Source: an uncultured Bacteroidales bacterium (lineage in GTDB: Bacteria; Bacteroidota; Bacteroidia; Bacteroidales; JACABE01). Taken from it: 36,991 nt of DNA. A program made the position numbers and the translations under genes. The first letter of the stretch is position 1, and the number at the start of each line of letters is the position of its first letter. Of this stretch, positions 1-10,531 are shown piece by piece. The stretch is from contig CAIZXK010000738.1 in the NCBI GenBank assembly GCA_903936865.1, positions 1 through 36,991 of the forward strand, given 5' to 3'. Under the pieces are notes generated by a model that saw only the letters and a program-made list of their open reading frames with translations, did no database searches and was not told where the DNA came from.

Positions 1-1369
1 CATAGAAACTGTCAGGCGGGCAGATTGTTTTTTGTTTGTTATCTATTTCCGTATTTGATTTTTTGAAATATTCATATACTATTGCTGAAAATATTATATT
101 TAAAATAATCTGTAATTCAATCCTTTCTCTTGGAAATGCAAAAAGAGAATCTATCATATATCCAACTATGACAAAAAATAAAATTAAGATGAAAAGTTTA
201 TCTTTGAAATTCTCTGACTTTTTGAGAATTACAATGGAATAATAGATTAAAAATATAAAAATAAGTGTAAATGCCAATAAACCAATTATACCATTTTCTG
301 CAAAAATTTGCAAAAAATCATTATGTGCCCGATCAGGCATTATACGTCCTTTTTCTGTAAATACTTGTAAATCATATTTTAATATTTCAATTCTCCAGTT
401 TCCTGCACCAACACCAATTATTGGATTTTCAGTTGCTAATGATAAGGTCTTTTTCCATAGATTTATTCGATGGTAAGTATTTCCCTCTTTAAAATTTGTT
501 GCATTTGTTAGTTGATTTTGAATTGTTTTATTATTGTCAATAACTGTAATAAATACAACAGAAATTATGGCAATTCCAATAATTATTAATGCTGTTTTTG
601 TGAGTTTTTTTAATTTATCTGATTTTTCGCCCTTATTTGCATAAAGTATAAATAAAAAGAAGGTGAAAATAGAAGAGATAAAAAATGCGACCCAAATGGC
701 ACGTGTCATTAAAAGAATTATTAGCAAAAAACTTAATAGCGAACCAATAATGGCAGCACTTTTCCAAAATTTTTCTAAACTAAATATACCATAGAAACTA
801 AATGAAACTGTTATAAAAAGGACTTCTGAGAAAATATTTTTTTGAGCAAAATTACCAGTAATTTTATATAAGGATTCTATATTAAAAGTTGATTTTGATA
901 ATACACTGATTATTTGGAATATACCTATAAATGATATGATTAATGAAAAAATAGTAAAAATTTTGATTAGGGACAACCTACTGTTTTCTTGAGGAAAAAC
1001 AAATAAAATAAGGTATAAAAACAAAATAAAAAATGATGTTCGTTTTAGGAACTCATACATTGCTTCTGACTTATTTGTAGCCCAAAATATTGAAATACCT
1101 AAAATTATTATTAGTAATGAATAAATTATTACAACAGGATTTTTAATTATTGAAATGTCAGAAAGGTTTACTATATTTTTTTTTGTATTAATTATCAACG
1201 GAATTGAGAATAATCCTAAAAATAATGATAATGCAAGCATCCGAATTTCAAGATGTTGATCCATTGCTTTTGCATAATAAATATTTGATATTAATATAAT
1301 CAGCATAAAGAAAAAAAACAGTGAATAATTGATTACCTTTTTTTTGATTGTTTTATTTGTTTTCTTCAT
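1..1369 (-). CDS. O-antigen ligase / Wzy_C-like polymerase-ligase family membrane protein, C-terminus cut by window edge
   Basis: Absent from ORF track because it runs off the window. Reverse complement from ATG at 1369 gives MKKTNKTIKKKVINYSLFFFLMLIILISNIYYAKAMDQHLEIRML..., then long hydrophobic stretches, then ENPIIGVGAGNWRIEILKYDLQVFTEKGRIMPDRAHNDFLQIFAENG, which matches the O-antigen ligase pattern (NPIxGVGxGNW...HNxFLQ). Frame spot-checked as open near position 1. Confidence 0.85.
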   Translation of the reverse strand, partial: MKKTNKTIKKKVINYSLFFFFMLIILISNIYYAKAMDQHLEIRMLALSLFLGLFSIPLIINTKKNIVNLSDISIIKNPVVIIYSLLIIILGISIFWATNKSEAMYEFLKRTSFFILFLYLILFVFPQENSRLSLIKIFTIFSLIISFIGIFQIISVLSKSTFNIESLYKITGNFAQKNIFSEVLFITVSFSFYGIFSLEKFWKSAAIIGSLLSFLLIILLMTRAIWVAFFISSIFTFFLFILYANKGEKSDKLKKLTKTALIIIGIAIISVVFITVIDNNKTIQNQLTNATNFKEGNTYHRINLWKKTLSLATENPIIGVGAGNWRIEILKYDLQVFTEKGRIMPDRAHNDFLQIFAENGIIGLLAFTLIFIFLIYYSIVILKKSENFKDKLFILILFFVIVGYMIDSLFAFPRERIELQIILNIIFSAIVYEYFKKSNTEIDNKQKTICPPDSFY

Positions 1370-1405
1370 TCTTAATGATATTTAGAAAATTGAATATAAA
1401 TTTAG

Positions 1406-2515
1406 TTACTTAATTTTAGCTATCTTGATAAATAATTCGTTGTATTGGGAAATTATTTTATCCCAGTTATATATTTCTTTAATTTGTTGAATATTATTTT
1501 CAATCCATTGATATTTAGATTTATCAAAAATTATTTGTTTGCTAATTTTAGCAATATCGTCCTCGTTTTTAAAGAAAAAACCATTTTCTTTTATTACAGC
1601 TCTATTAAATAGATTATCGTGTGCACAAATCACTGCTGATGATGCCATTGCCTCCAGTAGGGAAGGGTTAGTGCCACCAGAAGAATGTCCGTGGAAATAT
1701 AATTTAGAAAAATACCTGAGTTGATTTAAAATATTTTTGTCAAATATTGAATCTAAAAATCGTATTTGTCTGGAGTTAAATTTTTTAAAAAGATAATTTC
1801 CAAATTTGCTATTTTTATAGCTACCAATCACAACAAGAGGTATATTAGTTTTTGACAAAAGAATTCCATTAATTATTTCTTCCACATGATTATCTGGTTG
1901 TAACCTAGAAATAAGTAAAAAATAGCTAAAAGGTTTTAAGTCAAAATCATTTAGTTTATTTTCATCCTGATTTGTAAAAACTTCAGCTCCATAAGGAATA
2001 AAAACAGATTCTCTATTATATGTGTTTAATACATAATCCTGAATAGCTTTAGAATCAGCAATTAATAAGTCATTTGTTTTTACTGCTGTTTTTTCAGCAT
2101 ACTTTAAGAATTTTCGAACGTAGTTACTGTATTTTGTCCTTATCCATTCCAGACCATCCATATTACTAATTCTATATGGTTTAGAATGAAGGAAACGATG
2201 CCAAATTGAACTGCTTGTATTTCCAAGTTGATAGATGATATCAAAATTACGTTTTCTGCTATCAATGATACAATTAAGATCATAGATAAATTGTCCGGCA
2301 GTGCCAATTTTATATTCCGGATCATAACAATGTATAATATGAACACCATTCCAAAAAGATTCTTGAAAAGGATGATTATGAGAATTATAAACCCAAACTT
2401 CTAACCCATATTCCACTAATCCTTTTGATAAATGTTCAGCAAATTCCTCAAATCCACCATAATGATTTGGGATTCCACGACATCCTAAAATTCCGATTTT
2501 TATTTTTGTACTCAC
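1406..2515 (-). CDS. Glycosyltransferase with DUF1972 N-terminus (rhamnosyltransferase-like, GT4 fold)
   Basis: MSTKIKIGILGCRGIPNHYGGFEEFAEHLSKGL is the DUF1972 signature; GGTNPSLLEAMAS GT4-like donor motif. Confidence 0.88.
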   Translation of the reverse strand: MSTKIKIGILGCRGIPNHYGGFEEFAEHLSKGLVEYGLEVWVYNSHNHPFQESFWNGVHIIHCYDPEYKIGTAGQFIYDLNCIIDSRKRNFDIIYQLGNTSSSIWHRFLHSKPYRISNMDGLEWIRTKYSNYVRKFLKYAEKTAVKTNDLLIADSKAIQDYVLNTYNRESVFIPYGAEVFTNQDENKLNDFDLKPFSYFLLISRLQPDNHVEEIINGILLSKTNIPLVVIGSYKNSKFGNYLFKKFNSRQIRFLDSIFDKNILNQLRYFSKLYFHGHSSGGTNPSLLEAMASSAVICAHDNLFNRAVIKENGFFFKNEDDIAKISKQIIFDKSKYQWIENNIQQIKEIYNWDKIISQYNELFIKIAKIK

Positions 2516-2560
2516 TTAATTATTTTCAAAAAAAGTATGCGTTAGATTTCTATTTCTAAA

Positions 2561-3151
2561 TTATTCAACGTTAGACTTTAATAATGGGAGAATTGTTTCA
2601 ATTAAAAGATAAGATGATTCCTCAATTGAAAATTCTGCAGTTAATATTTCAAGAAAAGGATTTTGAGGTATTTCGTAAGTTGAATCAATACCTGTAAATT
2701 CCTTAATTATACCTTGTCTTGCTTTTTTATACATTCCTTTCACATCTCTTGTTTCGCATACTTTTAAGGGGGCATTTACAAATACTTCAAGAAAATCGTT
2801 TTCTCCAATTATTTCTTTAGCCATATTTCTTAATTCAGTAGTTGGGCTAACTAAGCTAACTATCACAATAATACCATTTTCAATTAATATTTTTGAAACT
2901 TCGGCAATTCTTCTTATGTTTTCAAATCTTGAATTAGCTGAAAATCCAAGGTCTTTATTTAATCCGGTTCTAACGATATCGCCGTCAATAACAACTGAAA
3001 TTATATTATTTTCAAGTAGTTTGTTTTCAAAATGTCTGGCAAGTGTTGTTTTTCCTGAGCAGGGGAGACCTGTAAACCAAATTACTTTTGCTTTTTGGTT
3101 TAAAAAATTTTCTTTTATTATTTTGTTTTGTTCTATATGGTTCATTAGCAT
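2561..3151 (-). CDS. cysC: Adenylylsulfate (APS) kinase
   Basis: Walker A VIWFTGLPCSGKTTLA; IDGDIVRTGLNKDLGFSANSRFENIRRIAEVSKIL; KGMYKKARQGIIKEFTGIDSTYEIP. All are CysC hallmarks. Confidence 0.93.
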   Translation of the reverse strand: MLMNHIEQNKIIKENFLNQKAKVIWFTGLPCSGKTTLARHFENKLLENNIISVVIDGDIVRTGLNKDLGFSANSRFENIRRIAEVSKILIENGIIVIVSLVSPTTELRNMAKEIIGENDFLEVFVNAPLKVCETRDVKGMYKKARQGIIKEFTGIDSTYEIPQNPFLEILTAEFSIEESSYLLIETILPLLKSNVE

Positions 3152-3308
3152 ATTTTTAGCTTAAATTGTTTTTAAAAGTCTTTGTACAAGATATCTTAAT
3201 GTTTGTAATTGATTATAAATATGTTTTATTTGCGAAGTTGTTTAAATATTAAAATAGATTAAACGATACATAAGGTTTTTGTTAGTTACATTTAATATGA
3301 GAAATAAT

Positions 3309-4352
3309 TTAGATAGAAAAATGGTGAGCTTTTGAAATTAGTACAACAGGTTTATTGCTTTTGTATTCTGTATCAGCTAATTGTAAATTGTTTACAAGAA
3401 GTGCTGCAGAAAAAGTACGTTCTACTGCATGAGCCATGGTTCCGTCGGTCTGGTTTTTTTCAATTTCAAAGTTTTCATCTTTCAATCCTAGATTTAAAAT
3501 TGGCAGAAGTGCTTCTTTTGTGGCATAAAACATGGAACCTGCTACAAAATTTAGGTTACTTAAATCGGATTTCTTAACCCCCATTTTATTACTTAAAAAT
3601 TCGACTGTTAATGCATTGGCACCGTAATAATAATACATTGGAAGTATGTGTTTTGTTGGTCCTATAATTCCGATATCAGGGTTTTCTTGAAAAATATTGA
3701 TAGCCTTATTTATTGCTCCATCTCCAAGGAGTTTGTTAAACAAATCATTGCTCCACAAATCTTTCCGATTAAGATGGTTTGATTTTTTTGTATGGAGTTT
3801 TAATACCAGTTCGTTCCCATCATCAAAAATCTTAGGGAGAATTTTTAAAAAAGGTAAAATATCTCTTCCTCTGTTTTCAACATTCATAATCTGGAAAGGA
3901 AAAGATGATTTATTCAAAATTTCCTCTATTGATTTTGATATTTCAGAAGGTGTTGTAATATAAAGGTAGATTTTTTTATAATCTGATTTCTCAATCAGTT
4001 GTAGAATCTCACTAAATATTTCCGGATAAAAGGCATGAATAGCAATAGCAAGTTTTGGGTTTGTATTGGACGAGATTTCATTAGTTTTTTCGGAATGGAC
4101 TCTGATAACATATGATTTTGAAAAACTCCGTTGCCAAAATTTCAAACTCCAAAATGAAAAAGTTTTATCTTTGAAAACTTGTGCATTTTTCCAATTTTGA
4201 AAAACTGCAAAGGTTTTGAAAATAAAGGGAAATGCTGAAAACAGAATGCTCTTCAACAATTCTTTTTTTGGACGGTTGAGTGGCATTATTTGCCACACTT
4301 TATCGAAATTGAGTATGATAGGAGGTTTTCCATTTGTTAAATTGTCTTTCAT
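3309..4352 (-). CDS. Rhamnan synthesis protein F (RgpF)-like glycosyltransferase
   Basis: LAIAIHAFYPEIFSEIL...LKLHTKKSNH..LWSNDLFNKLLG...NPDIGIIGPTKHILP; FVAGSMFYATKEAL, typical of the RgpF family. Confidence 0.8.
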   Translation of the reverse strand: MKDNLTNGKPPIILNFDKVWQIMPLNRPKKELLKSILFSAFPFIFKTFAVFQNWKNAQVFKDKTFSFWSLKFWQRSFSKSYVIRVHSEKTNEISSNTNPKLAIAIHAFYPEIFSEILQLIEKSDYKKIYLYITTPSEISKSIEEILNKSSFPFQIMNVENRGRDILPFLKILPKIFDDGNELVLKLHTKKSNHLNRKDLWSNDLFNKLLGDGAINKAINIFQENPDIGIIGPTKHILPMYYYYGANALTVEFLSNKMGVKKSDLSNLNFVAGSMFYATKEALLPILNLGLKDENFEIEKNQTDGTMAHAVERTFSAALLVNNLQLADTEYKSNKPVVLISKAHHFSI

Positions 4353-4400
4353 ATTATTTCAAAAAAATGTTTGAATTAGATTCCAGGATAATTATTTTTT

Positions 4401-5216
4401 TTACAAAACATCGCCAAAATTGCGTTTTAAACGATGGAATGTATATGCTCCTATTGCAAAAATAATTCCGGTTAGAGTCCAAAAATAGAAATTCATTTCA
4501 GGGAATTCGAAAAACCATTTTTTCTCAATAAAGGTATAGCGATAGCCTTCGGTTATATAAAAAAATGGGTTGAATAGTGCGATATATCGATAATTTCCCT
4601 GGAGCATGCTGTAAGGCCACACAATGGGGGTAGCCCAAAACAACATAGATACTATTATATTCACAATATGTGCCATATCTTTGATATACACATTAACGGA
4701 AGCAACAAACCATGAAATACCTGAGAGTAACATAAAGGTTGCAAATAGATAGTAGAAAATTTGTATCCAGTATATTGTAGGGTAAATTTTAAAACTAAAA
4801 ATTAAGATTAGTACTATGATCAAAACCATTATAAGATGCACAACCATGCCTGACAATATTTTAATAATAGGGATAAAACTTACATTAAATTTTGTTTTTT
4901 TTATCAAATAAGAATATTCAGTTAAGGCCATACAACTCACTATCATTGTCTGGCTAATAAATAGCCAAGGTATCATAGAAACTAATAGCCACGGAGCAAA
5001 AGGCACACCGGATGAAGTATTTCCTGAGCGTAATCCATAAGTAAATGCAAACCAAATTATAAAAACATAAACAGCAGGTTGTATAAAAGCCCAAGGCAAG
5101 CCTACAAATGAAGAAAGGTAGCGGCTTTTAAAATCACGCATCACTAATGTGTATAGTACTGTCCGCTGCTCAACAAAGGAGTGTGTGAAACTATTAATTT
5201 TATTTATTATGTACAT
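4401..5216 (-). CDS. wzm: ABC-2 type polysaccharide export permease (Wzm/TagG-like)
   Basis: LVMRDFKSRYLSSFVGLPWAFIQPAVYVFIIWFAFTYGLR...FNPFFYITEGYRYTF; about 6 TM; adjacent to the matching ATPase. Confidence 0.9.
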   Translation of the reverse strand: MYIINKINSFTHSFVEQRTVLYTLVMRDFKSRYLSSFVGLPWAFIQPAVYVFIIWFAFTYGLRSGNTSSGVPFAPWLLVSMIPWLFISQTMIVSCMALTEYSYLIKKTKFNVSFIPIIKILSGMVVHLIMVLIIVLILIFSFKIYPTIYWIQIFYYLFATFMLLSGISWFVASVNVYIKDMAHIVNIIVSMLFWATPIVWPYSMLQGNYRYIALFNPFFYITEGYRYTFIEKKWFFEFPEMNFYFWTLTGIIFAIGAYTFHRLKRNFGDVL

Positions 5217-5267
5217 TTGAAATTGTTTTTAATTAAAATATTTGATAGTAGGTATTATTATTTTTAG

Positions 5268-6569
5268 CTAATCCAAAATATTGAATAATGCATCTTTAAT
5301 AACAATTTGTGCTCCTGTTTTAAACAGGATATTAGGATTATTAACTTCGATAATTAAACCATCATGCACCCAATGAAGATGTTGTTCAACCATTTTTTCA
5401 ATGGATATAACCCCAAAAGAAAAAGTGTATCGTCCATTGCCTAAGTTTGGGAAATCAAAATCGATGACAACAATCTGAGGAATATCAGTTTGAAAGTTAA
5501 GCTTTTGTGAGTACTGAAGACTATTTATTTTCAATACCGAACCACCAAAACTACCATTAAGTGTTAACTTTATTCCAACTTTATCAATCTTGTCATTTAT
5601 GTTTATTTTTAAAAAAAGTCTGAGTTGTTCACCTCCTTTAAATTCGCTTATATGCTTCAAGGTGTTACGCTCAGCCAATGCAGCATATTGTATATCAGCA
5701 TTACCAACTCCATAACTTTCACAACAGTTTAAGTCCTGCCATATTAATTCAGGGAACTCAATTGGATAGTTTAGTTGACTATTTATTTCCTCCGATTTTT
5801 CATTTGAATTTATTTTGGTTGCCTTACTGTTTTGTGAAAGCATAAACGTATTGTAGCTTTCAGTTACAAAGTATGGATCACCTTGTGCTTTTATTTCGCC
5901 TTCATGAAGCCAAACAGCTCTTGTGCAAAAATCTTTAATAGCTGCTAAACTGTGGGTACACAACAGTATTGTTTTTCCAGCATCTTTAAATTCCCTGATT
6001 TTTCTATAACATTTTTGTTGAAACCTAATATCACCTACAGACAAGGCCTCATCAGTGATAAGAATATCTGGATCGATATTTATTGCCATTGAAAATGCAA
6101 GTCTGACATACATCCCGCTCGAATATGTATTTACCGGTTGATAAGCATATTCACCTATATCAGCAAATTCGAGTATTTGTTGAATCTTGTTCTTCATTTC
6201 CTTTTTTGAAATACCTTGAATTGCACCCAGGTAATAAATGTTTTCTATTCCGGTAAGTTCCATATTGAACCCTCCACCAAGTTCCAGCAAGGCAGTTACT
6301 CTTCCATTGCATATAAATTCTCCTGAGGATGGTGATACAACTGAGGCAAGTATTTTTAAGAGTGTTGACTTCCCGCTTCCGTTCTGTCCGATAATACCAA
6401 TTACTTCCCCTTTTTCGACATCAAATGAAACATTATTAAGTGCCTCAAACTTTTTGTTATACTTACGTCCAAATGGATGAACAAATTCCTTAACAATATC
6501 ATACCGTGAGTGATAAAGCTTGTAGGTTTTGGATATGGATTTTATGATAATTGCAGGTTTAATTGTCAT
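5268..6569 (-). CDS. wzt: Polysaccharide ABC transporter ATP-binding protein with C-terminal Wzt_C-like domain
   Basis: Walker A GIIGQNGSGKSTLLK; signature YSSGMYVRLAFSMA; Walker B DILITDEALSVGD; about 180-aa C-terminal extension ending in YTFSFGVIS...HWVHDGLIIEV typical of Wzt_C. Confidence 0.93.
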   Translation of the reverse strand: MTIKPAIIIKSISKTYKLYHSRYDIVKEFVHPFGRKYNKKFEALNNVSFDVEKGEVIGIIGQNGSGKSTLLKILASVVSPSSGEFICNGRVTALLELGGGFNMELTGIENIYYLGAIQGISKKEMKNKIQQILEFADIGEYAYQPVNTYSSGMYVRLAFSMAINIDPDILITDEALSVGDIRFQQKCYRKIREFKDAGKTILLCTHSLAAIKDFCTRAVWLHEGEIKAQGDPYFVTESYNTFMLSQNSKATKINSNEKSEEINSQLNYPIEFPELIWQDLNCCESYGVGNADIQYAALAERNTLKHISEFKGGEQLRLFLKININDKIDKVGIKLTLNGSFGGSVLKINSLQYSQKLNFQTDIPQIVVIDFDFPNLGNGRYTFSFGVISIEKMVEQHLHWVHDGLIIEVNNPNILFKTGAQIVIKDALFNILD

Positions 6570-6600
6570 TATTAAAAATTATATTGGTTTATAAAAATAA

Positions 6601-7575
6601 TTATTTTTCTGTTAAGTCATCATTTAATTCGCGCATCAATATAAAATGATATATTGTGCCAAATAAGAATATTATAGCCATTCCTATAGCTCTGTCAATT
6701 GTAGCTGCAAGAAAGGAAATTTCGATTGGAATACCTATTGTATTTGATAGCAAGCCGATAATTCCTTCTCTAACAACAAGATTTCCAGGTGTAATGGCAA
6801 GAACCATCGAAAACACAGCCAGCATTTGAATGATTAAAATATCGGTCAATCCTACAGAAATATCAACAGATTGAAACGAGAAGTATAATCGTAAACCCAA
6901 AAGCAAAAAAGAAAATAAATAGGTTATTGAAATAACTATCAATTGTTTAGTATTGGTTTTAAATACTTTTACTCCAGTTATTATTTGAGCAATTATATTG
7001 TCCAATTCCTTCCATCCCGTTTTAAGCCTGTTTTCTGGTATATACCATAAAATTAAGGACATTATAAGCGTTAGAACCAGTAAAGAACCAACCATTAAAA
7101 TAAGAGGTTTGTTATATAGTCCTGTATTTAAATAACTTGTTAATAATAAAATAAGTGCAGAAATGCCAGCAACCCAAAAACCAATTATTAATGATCCCCC
7201 TGATAATGCTGCATATTTTGAGTATTCAAACTTATATTTGCTTTTTAAGTATTTAGCCCTTAATAACATCGAACCTTGAAAAGGGATAATATAACTATAC
7301 ATCGTATTTGTAAGGGACAATCCAATCCATTCTTTTATTTTTAAAGGAACATTAAAGAGTATCATCGAATTTCTAAAACCAATTGCAATAGCTAAAGAAG
7401 ACAAGAGACCACAAACAATTATTTTAAAAAGGATATTATGATTTGTTTTGGAAATCAATATCAGCTTATCTTGTTGGTTAATTAGATAAATGATAATAAA
7501 TACAAGAATTAACAAACTGAAAATAAGCTTGATGATTCTTTTGAAATTATAAATTGAAATTGTTTTTAACAGCAT
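6601..7575 (-). CDS. Lysylphosphatidylglycerol synthase TM region-like / flippase-like integral membrane protein
   Basis: Polytopic protein with GLSLTNTMYSYIIPFQGSMLLRAKYLK...AVFSMVLAITPGNLVVREGIIG, characteristic of PF03706-type proteins. Confidence 0.75.
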   Translation of the reverse strand: MLLKTISIYNFKRIIKLIFSLLILVFIIIYLINQQDKLILISKTNHNILFKIIVCGLLSSLAIAIGFRNSMILFNVPLKIKEWIGLSLTNTMYSYIIPFQGSMLLRAKYLKSKYKFEYSKYAALSGGSLIIGFWVAGISALILLLTSYLNTGLYNKPLILMVGSLLVLTLIMSLILWYIPENRLKTGWKELDNIIAQIITGVKVFKTNTKQLIVISITYLFSFLLLGLRLYFSFQSVDISVGLTDILIIQMLAVFSMVLAITPGNLVVREGIIGLLSNTIGIPIEISFLAATIDRAIGMAIIFLFGTIYHFILMRELNDDLTEK

Positions 7576-7729
7576 TTAAAAAGAAATTAAAACTAGATAG
7601 ATTTTTATTTTGTATGTTAAATTCAAAGGATTTTTAAACGTATGCAAATTTATAAATAACTTGATTCTATAGTGTATATTTATTTTCTATTTTCAATGAA
7701 TCCAGATTGACGTGAAGTAAATTATTAAA

Positions 7730-8560
7730 TTATTTAAAATTTCGAGACTTGAAAACAATTAAATATAAAATGATATAAATTATTCGGAATAGGAATAAGA
7801 AAATTAGTAAAATTCGTTTCGAAAAACTATAGTTTTCTATTGTATAAATTGTATTTATTACAGAAATAAGATGGTTAAATTTTTCTTTTAAAGAAACAAG
7901 AAATGGAGAACGGAAAAGATGTGCATCGGTCATGTCTTTTATATAGTAAACGTTTTCTACCATAAACCAATTATATTTTGCCAAACAAAAATGAGTTAAT
8001 GCTCCTTCATCAGGATCTTTTTGATTTAAAAACAAGTGTATGGAATTTTTTAATATTTGGATATTAAACAATCCATACATAACTTGATATCCCAAATAAC
8101 CCCTGATAATCAATTGTAGATGACTAGAATATCGCTTTTTTATGGATAACTGTAAGTCTCTGTTTTTTAATTGTTTATAGCCATTTTGAGTTTTGATTAT
8201 TTTATTAAGTTTAGGAAAAACAAAATCATAACCTTCTGTTATTTTGTGCATTAATGCTTGAAGGTAATCATCAGAATGATAATAGTCGTCATCTGACAAC
8301 CATGTAAAATACTCACCCTTTGCTTTTTTTAATACAAAGAAGTAATTTTCCTTTACTCCTATATTTTCTGTTTGGAAAAATACTCGAATACGATTATCGC
8401 TATTCAACAATTCGGTTAAGTAATCTATATTTTCTATTCCATTTGATTTATCATCTGAAATAATCAGTTCCCAATTTTGAAATGTTTGTTGTTGAACGCT
8501 TTTAATAGCCCTTAGAAGGTTCTTTGGTCTATTATAAGTCGGAACTCCTATAGATAACAT
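7730..8560 (-). CDS. Glycosyltransferase family 2
   Basis: MLSIGVPTYNRPKNLLRAIKSVQQQTFQNWELIISDDKS...GEYFTWLSDDDYY (DxD-like). Confidence 0.9.
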   Translation of the reverse strand: MLSIGVPTYNRPKNLLRAIKSVQQQTFQNWELIISDDKSNGIENIDYLTELLNSDNRIRVFFQTENIGVKENYFFVLKKAKGEYFTWLSDDDYYHSDDYLQALMHKITEGYDFVFPKLNKIIKTQNGYKQLKNRDLQLSIKKRYSSHLQLIIRGYLGYQVMYGLFNIQILKNSIHLFLNQKDPDEGALTHFCLAKYNWFMVENVYYIKDMTDAHLFRSPFLVSLKEKFNHLISVINTIYTIENYSFSKRILLIFLFLFRIIYIILYLIVFKSRNFK

Positions 8561-8607
8561 AGTACAATGAGATTAATAGTTAAAGGATAGAATTATTGCT
8601 TTAAAGT

Positions 8608-9348
8608 TTAATTACCTCTGTTTTTCTCACAAAGACATAAAATACCTGATCCCCAGGAAAAGTTTTTAAACAATTGCTGAATCAAATATAATGGATATAA
8701 AAAAATATCATTTGAAAATAGTGGTATAATCATGCTGACATTGCTTTTAAAACTAACTTTTGATAATTCTTCTTTTTCTTCTGACGAGAAATCCTTGTTG
8801 CGTATGGCAAAAGCTCTTATTTCCTCAACAATATTACTTATAGGGAATCCATAATGCCATAAAGTGATAATTTTCATGTTGTTAATTTCAAAAATTTGTT
8901 TAATGTCCTGGCTATTGTATTTTCTATAATGACCAACATATTGATCTAATTTGTTGTATTTTACGCTTTTTGAAGGTACAGAAAGTAAGATTTTTCCATT
9001 ATTAGTAAGGATTTGAGACCAATAAAATATTGTAGCATAATCATCTTTGATGTGTTCAAGGACTTCAAATGAAAAGATATAGTCAAATTTTATTGAGTTT
9101 ACTTCATTCAGGGATTTTAATAAATGTATATTTTTTAGATCTTTAGTCCTTTCTGTTGCCATCAAGAATGCTTCATCAGAGAAATCATATCCATACATTA
9201 TCGCACCTTTTTTAGAAAAGTAACGGAGCATTTCACCAGAACCATATCCAATTTCAAGACATGTTTTTCCTTTCAGATTTTCATGTTTAATTATTTTATC
9301 AACCATATTCTTTCGTAATAGAAAGCGTGGCATTGATATCCATTTCAT
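8608..9348 (-). CDS. Class I SAM-dependent methyltransferase
   Basis: KTCLEIGYGSGEMLRYFSKKGAIMYGYDFSDEAFLMA...FDYIFSFEVLEHIKDD, motif I and post-motif signatures. Confidence 0.88.
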   Translation of the reverse strand: MKWISMPRFLLRKNMVDKIIKHENLKGKTCLEIGYGSGEMLRYFSKKGAIMYGYDFSDEAFLMATERTKDLKNIHLLKSLNEVNSIKFDYIFSFEVLEHIKDDYATIFYWSQILTNNGKILLSVPSKSVKYNKLDQYVGHYRKYNSQDIKQIFEINNMKIITLWHYGFPISNIVEEIRAFAIRNKDFSSEEKEELSKVSFKSNVSMIIPLFSNDIFLYPLYLIQQLFKNFSWGSGILCLCEKNRGN

Positions 9349-9420
9349 TATCTATATATTAGTTAAACGATAGTTTTAATTTGATTATCATGAATGTTTT
9401 TTTTTAGACTTTTATAAAAA

Positions 9421-10524
9421 TCAGTTTTTATATAACCTATCATTATCCTGTATGTCCATCCACATGGCGAACATAAGTGATTGAAATGAGCTTATAGCAA
9501 GAAATACAAAAGCCAATACAGTAACAGGATTGACTGAAGTACGTGTGATAAAGCTGTGCTCGATTATTTTTACCAAAAATGGAATAGATGCAAATGCAAG
9601 CACAAATGATAGATGATAAAGTAAAAACAAAGGATGGAAATCTTTCAGGAAATACCTATGCCAGATTCGTTTAAAAAAAGAGATAAATAATAACCAGGAG
9701 ACCCTAGGTACTACTTTCATTATTTTCATTTTTGAATGTTCCCCGATATCGTAAACCGGCTTAATTTCGACTTCCTTAACTGTGCAAACAGCAATATTAA
9801 GTTTTACGAGCATATCATTTGGCATTCCATAATCTTTATATATTTTATAGAGACAAATAGCATTAAGTGCTTTATTTGAAATAGCAGTGAAACCTGTTTG
9901 CGTATCTGAAACCCTCCAATAGCCTGAAGCCAGCTTTGTTAATATAGATAATACAGAATTACCAAAAAAACGCAATTTTGGAATAACAAGTCCTGAGCTT
10001 CTGTGAATAAGTCGATTACCTTTTGAATAATCGATGTTTTCGTTTATAATCGGATTGCAAATACTGAGAAGTTCTGCTGGATCCATTTGACCGTCGCCAG
10101 CCATAACTGCTGAACAATCAATATTATGGTCTTTACACCATTTGTAGCCACGTGCAATTGCTGCTCCTACACCACTATTAATCTTGTGATTTATTAATAC
10201 GATTCTGTCTTTATCCTCATTGTTGTTAGTAATTACTGATGGAATAAAAAAATTGATTTCATCTTTTGACTGTTTGAGAAGCAATTGGTTAGCTCTTTCG
10301 TATCGACCTACAATTTTGTGGTCGAAAATATCTTTTATAACTGGGCCTTCATTTAAGCTGGTTTTCCAAAAAGATTTGACTATTTCTTCTGTTCTATCAT
10401 TTGAGCAATCGTTTACAACAATTATCCTGTCAACAAAATCAGGCATAGTCTCAAGTACCATGGCAATTTGTTGCTCCTCATTATAAGCCGGAACTATTAC
10501 GGCAATTGTTTTATTGTTTAGCAT
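9421..10524 (-). CDS. GT2 glycosyltransferase, polyprenyl-phosphate (DPM1-like) type with C-terminal TM segments
   Basis: IAVIVPAYNEEQQIAMVLETMPDFVDRIIVVNDCSNDRTEEIV...AVMAGDGQMDP; two C-terminal hydrophobic helices. Confidence 0.88.
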   Translation of the reverse strand: MLNNKTIAVIVPAYNEEQQIAMVLETMPDFVDRIIVVNDCSNDRTEEIVKSFWKTSLNEGPVIKDIFDHKIVGRYERANQLLLKQSKDEINFFIPSVITNNNEDKDRIVLINHKINSGVGAAIARGYKWCKDHNIDCSAVMAGDGQMDPAELLSICNPIINENIDYSKGNRLIHRSSGLVIPKLRFFGNSVLSILTKLASGYWRVSDTQTGFTAISNKALNAICLYKIYKDYGMPNDMLVKLNIAVCTVKEVEIKPVYDIGEHSKMKIMKVVPRVSWLLFISFFKRIWHRYFLKDFHPLFLLYHLSFVLAFASIPFLVKIIEHSFITRTSVNPVTVLAFVFLAISSFQSLMFAMWMDIQDNDRLYKN

Positions 10525-10531
10525 GTTTTTT

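Noticed and set aside
36-242. 68-aa plus-strand ORF at the left edge
   Set aside because: Lies antisense inside the O-antigen ligase-like frame, which has clear family motifs; no recognisable domain.
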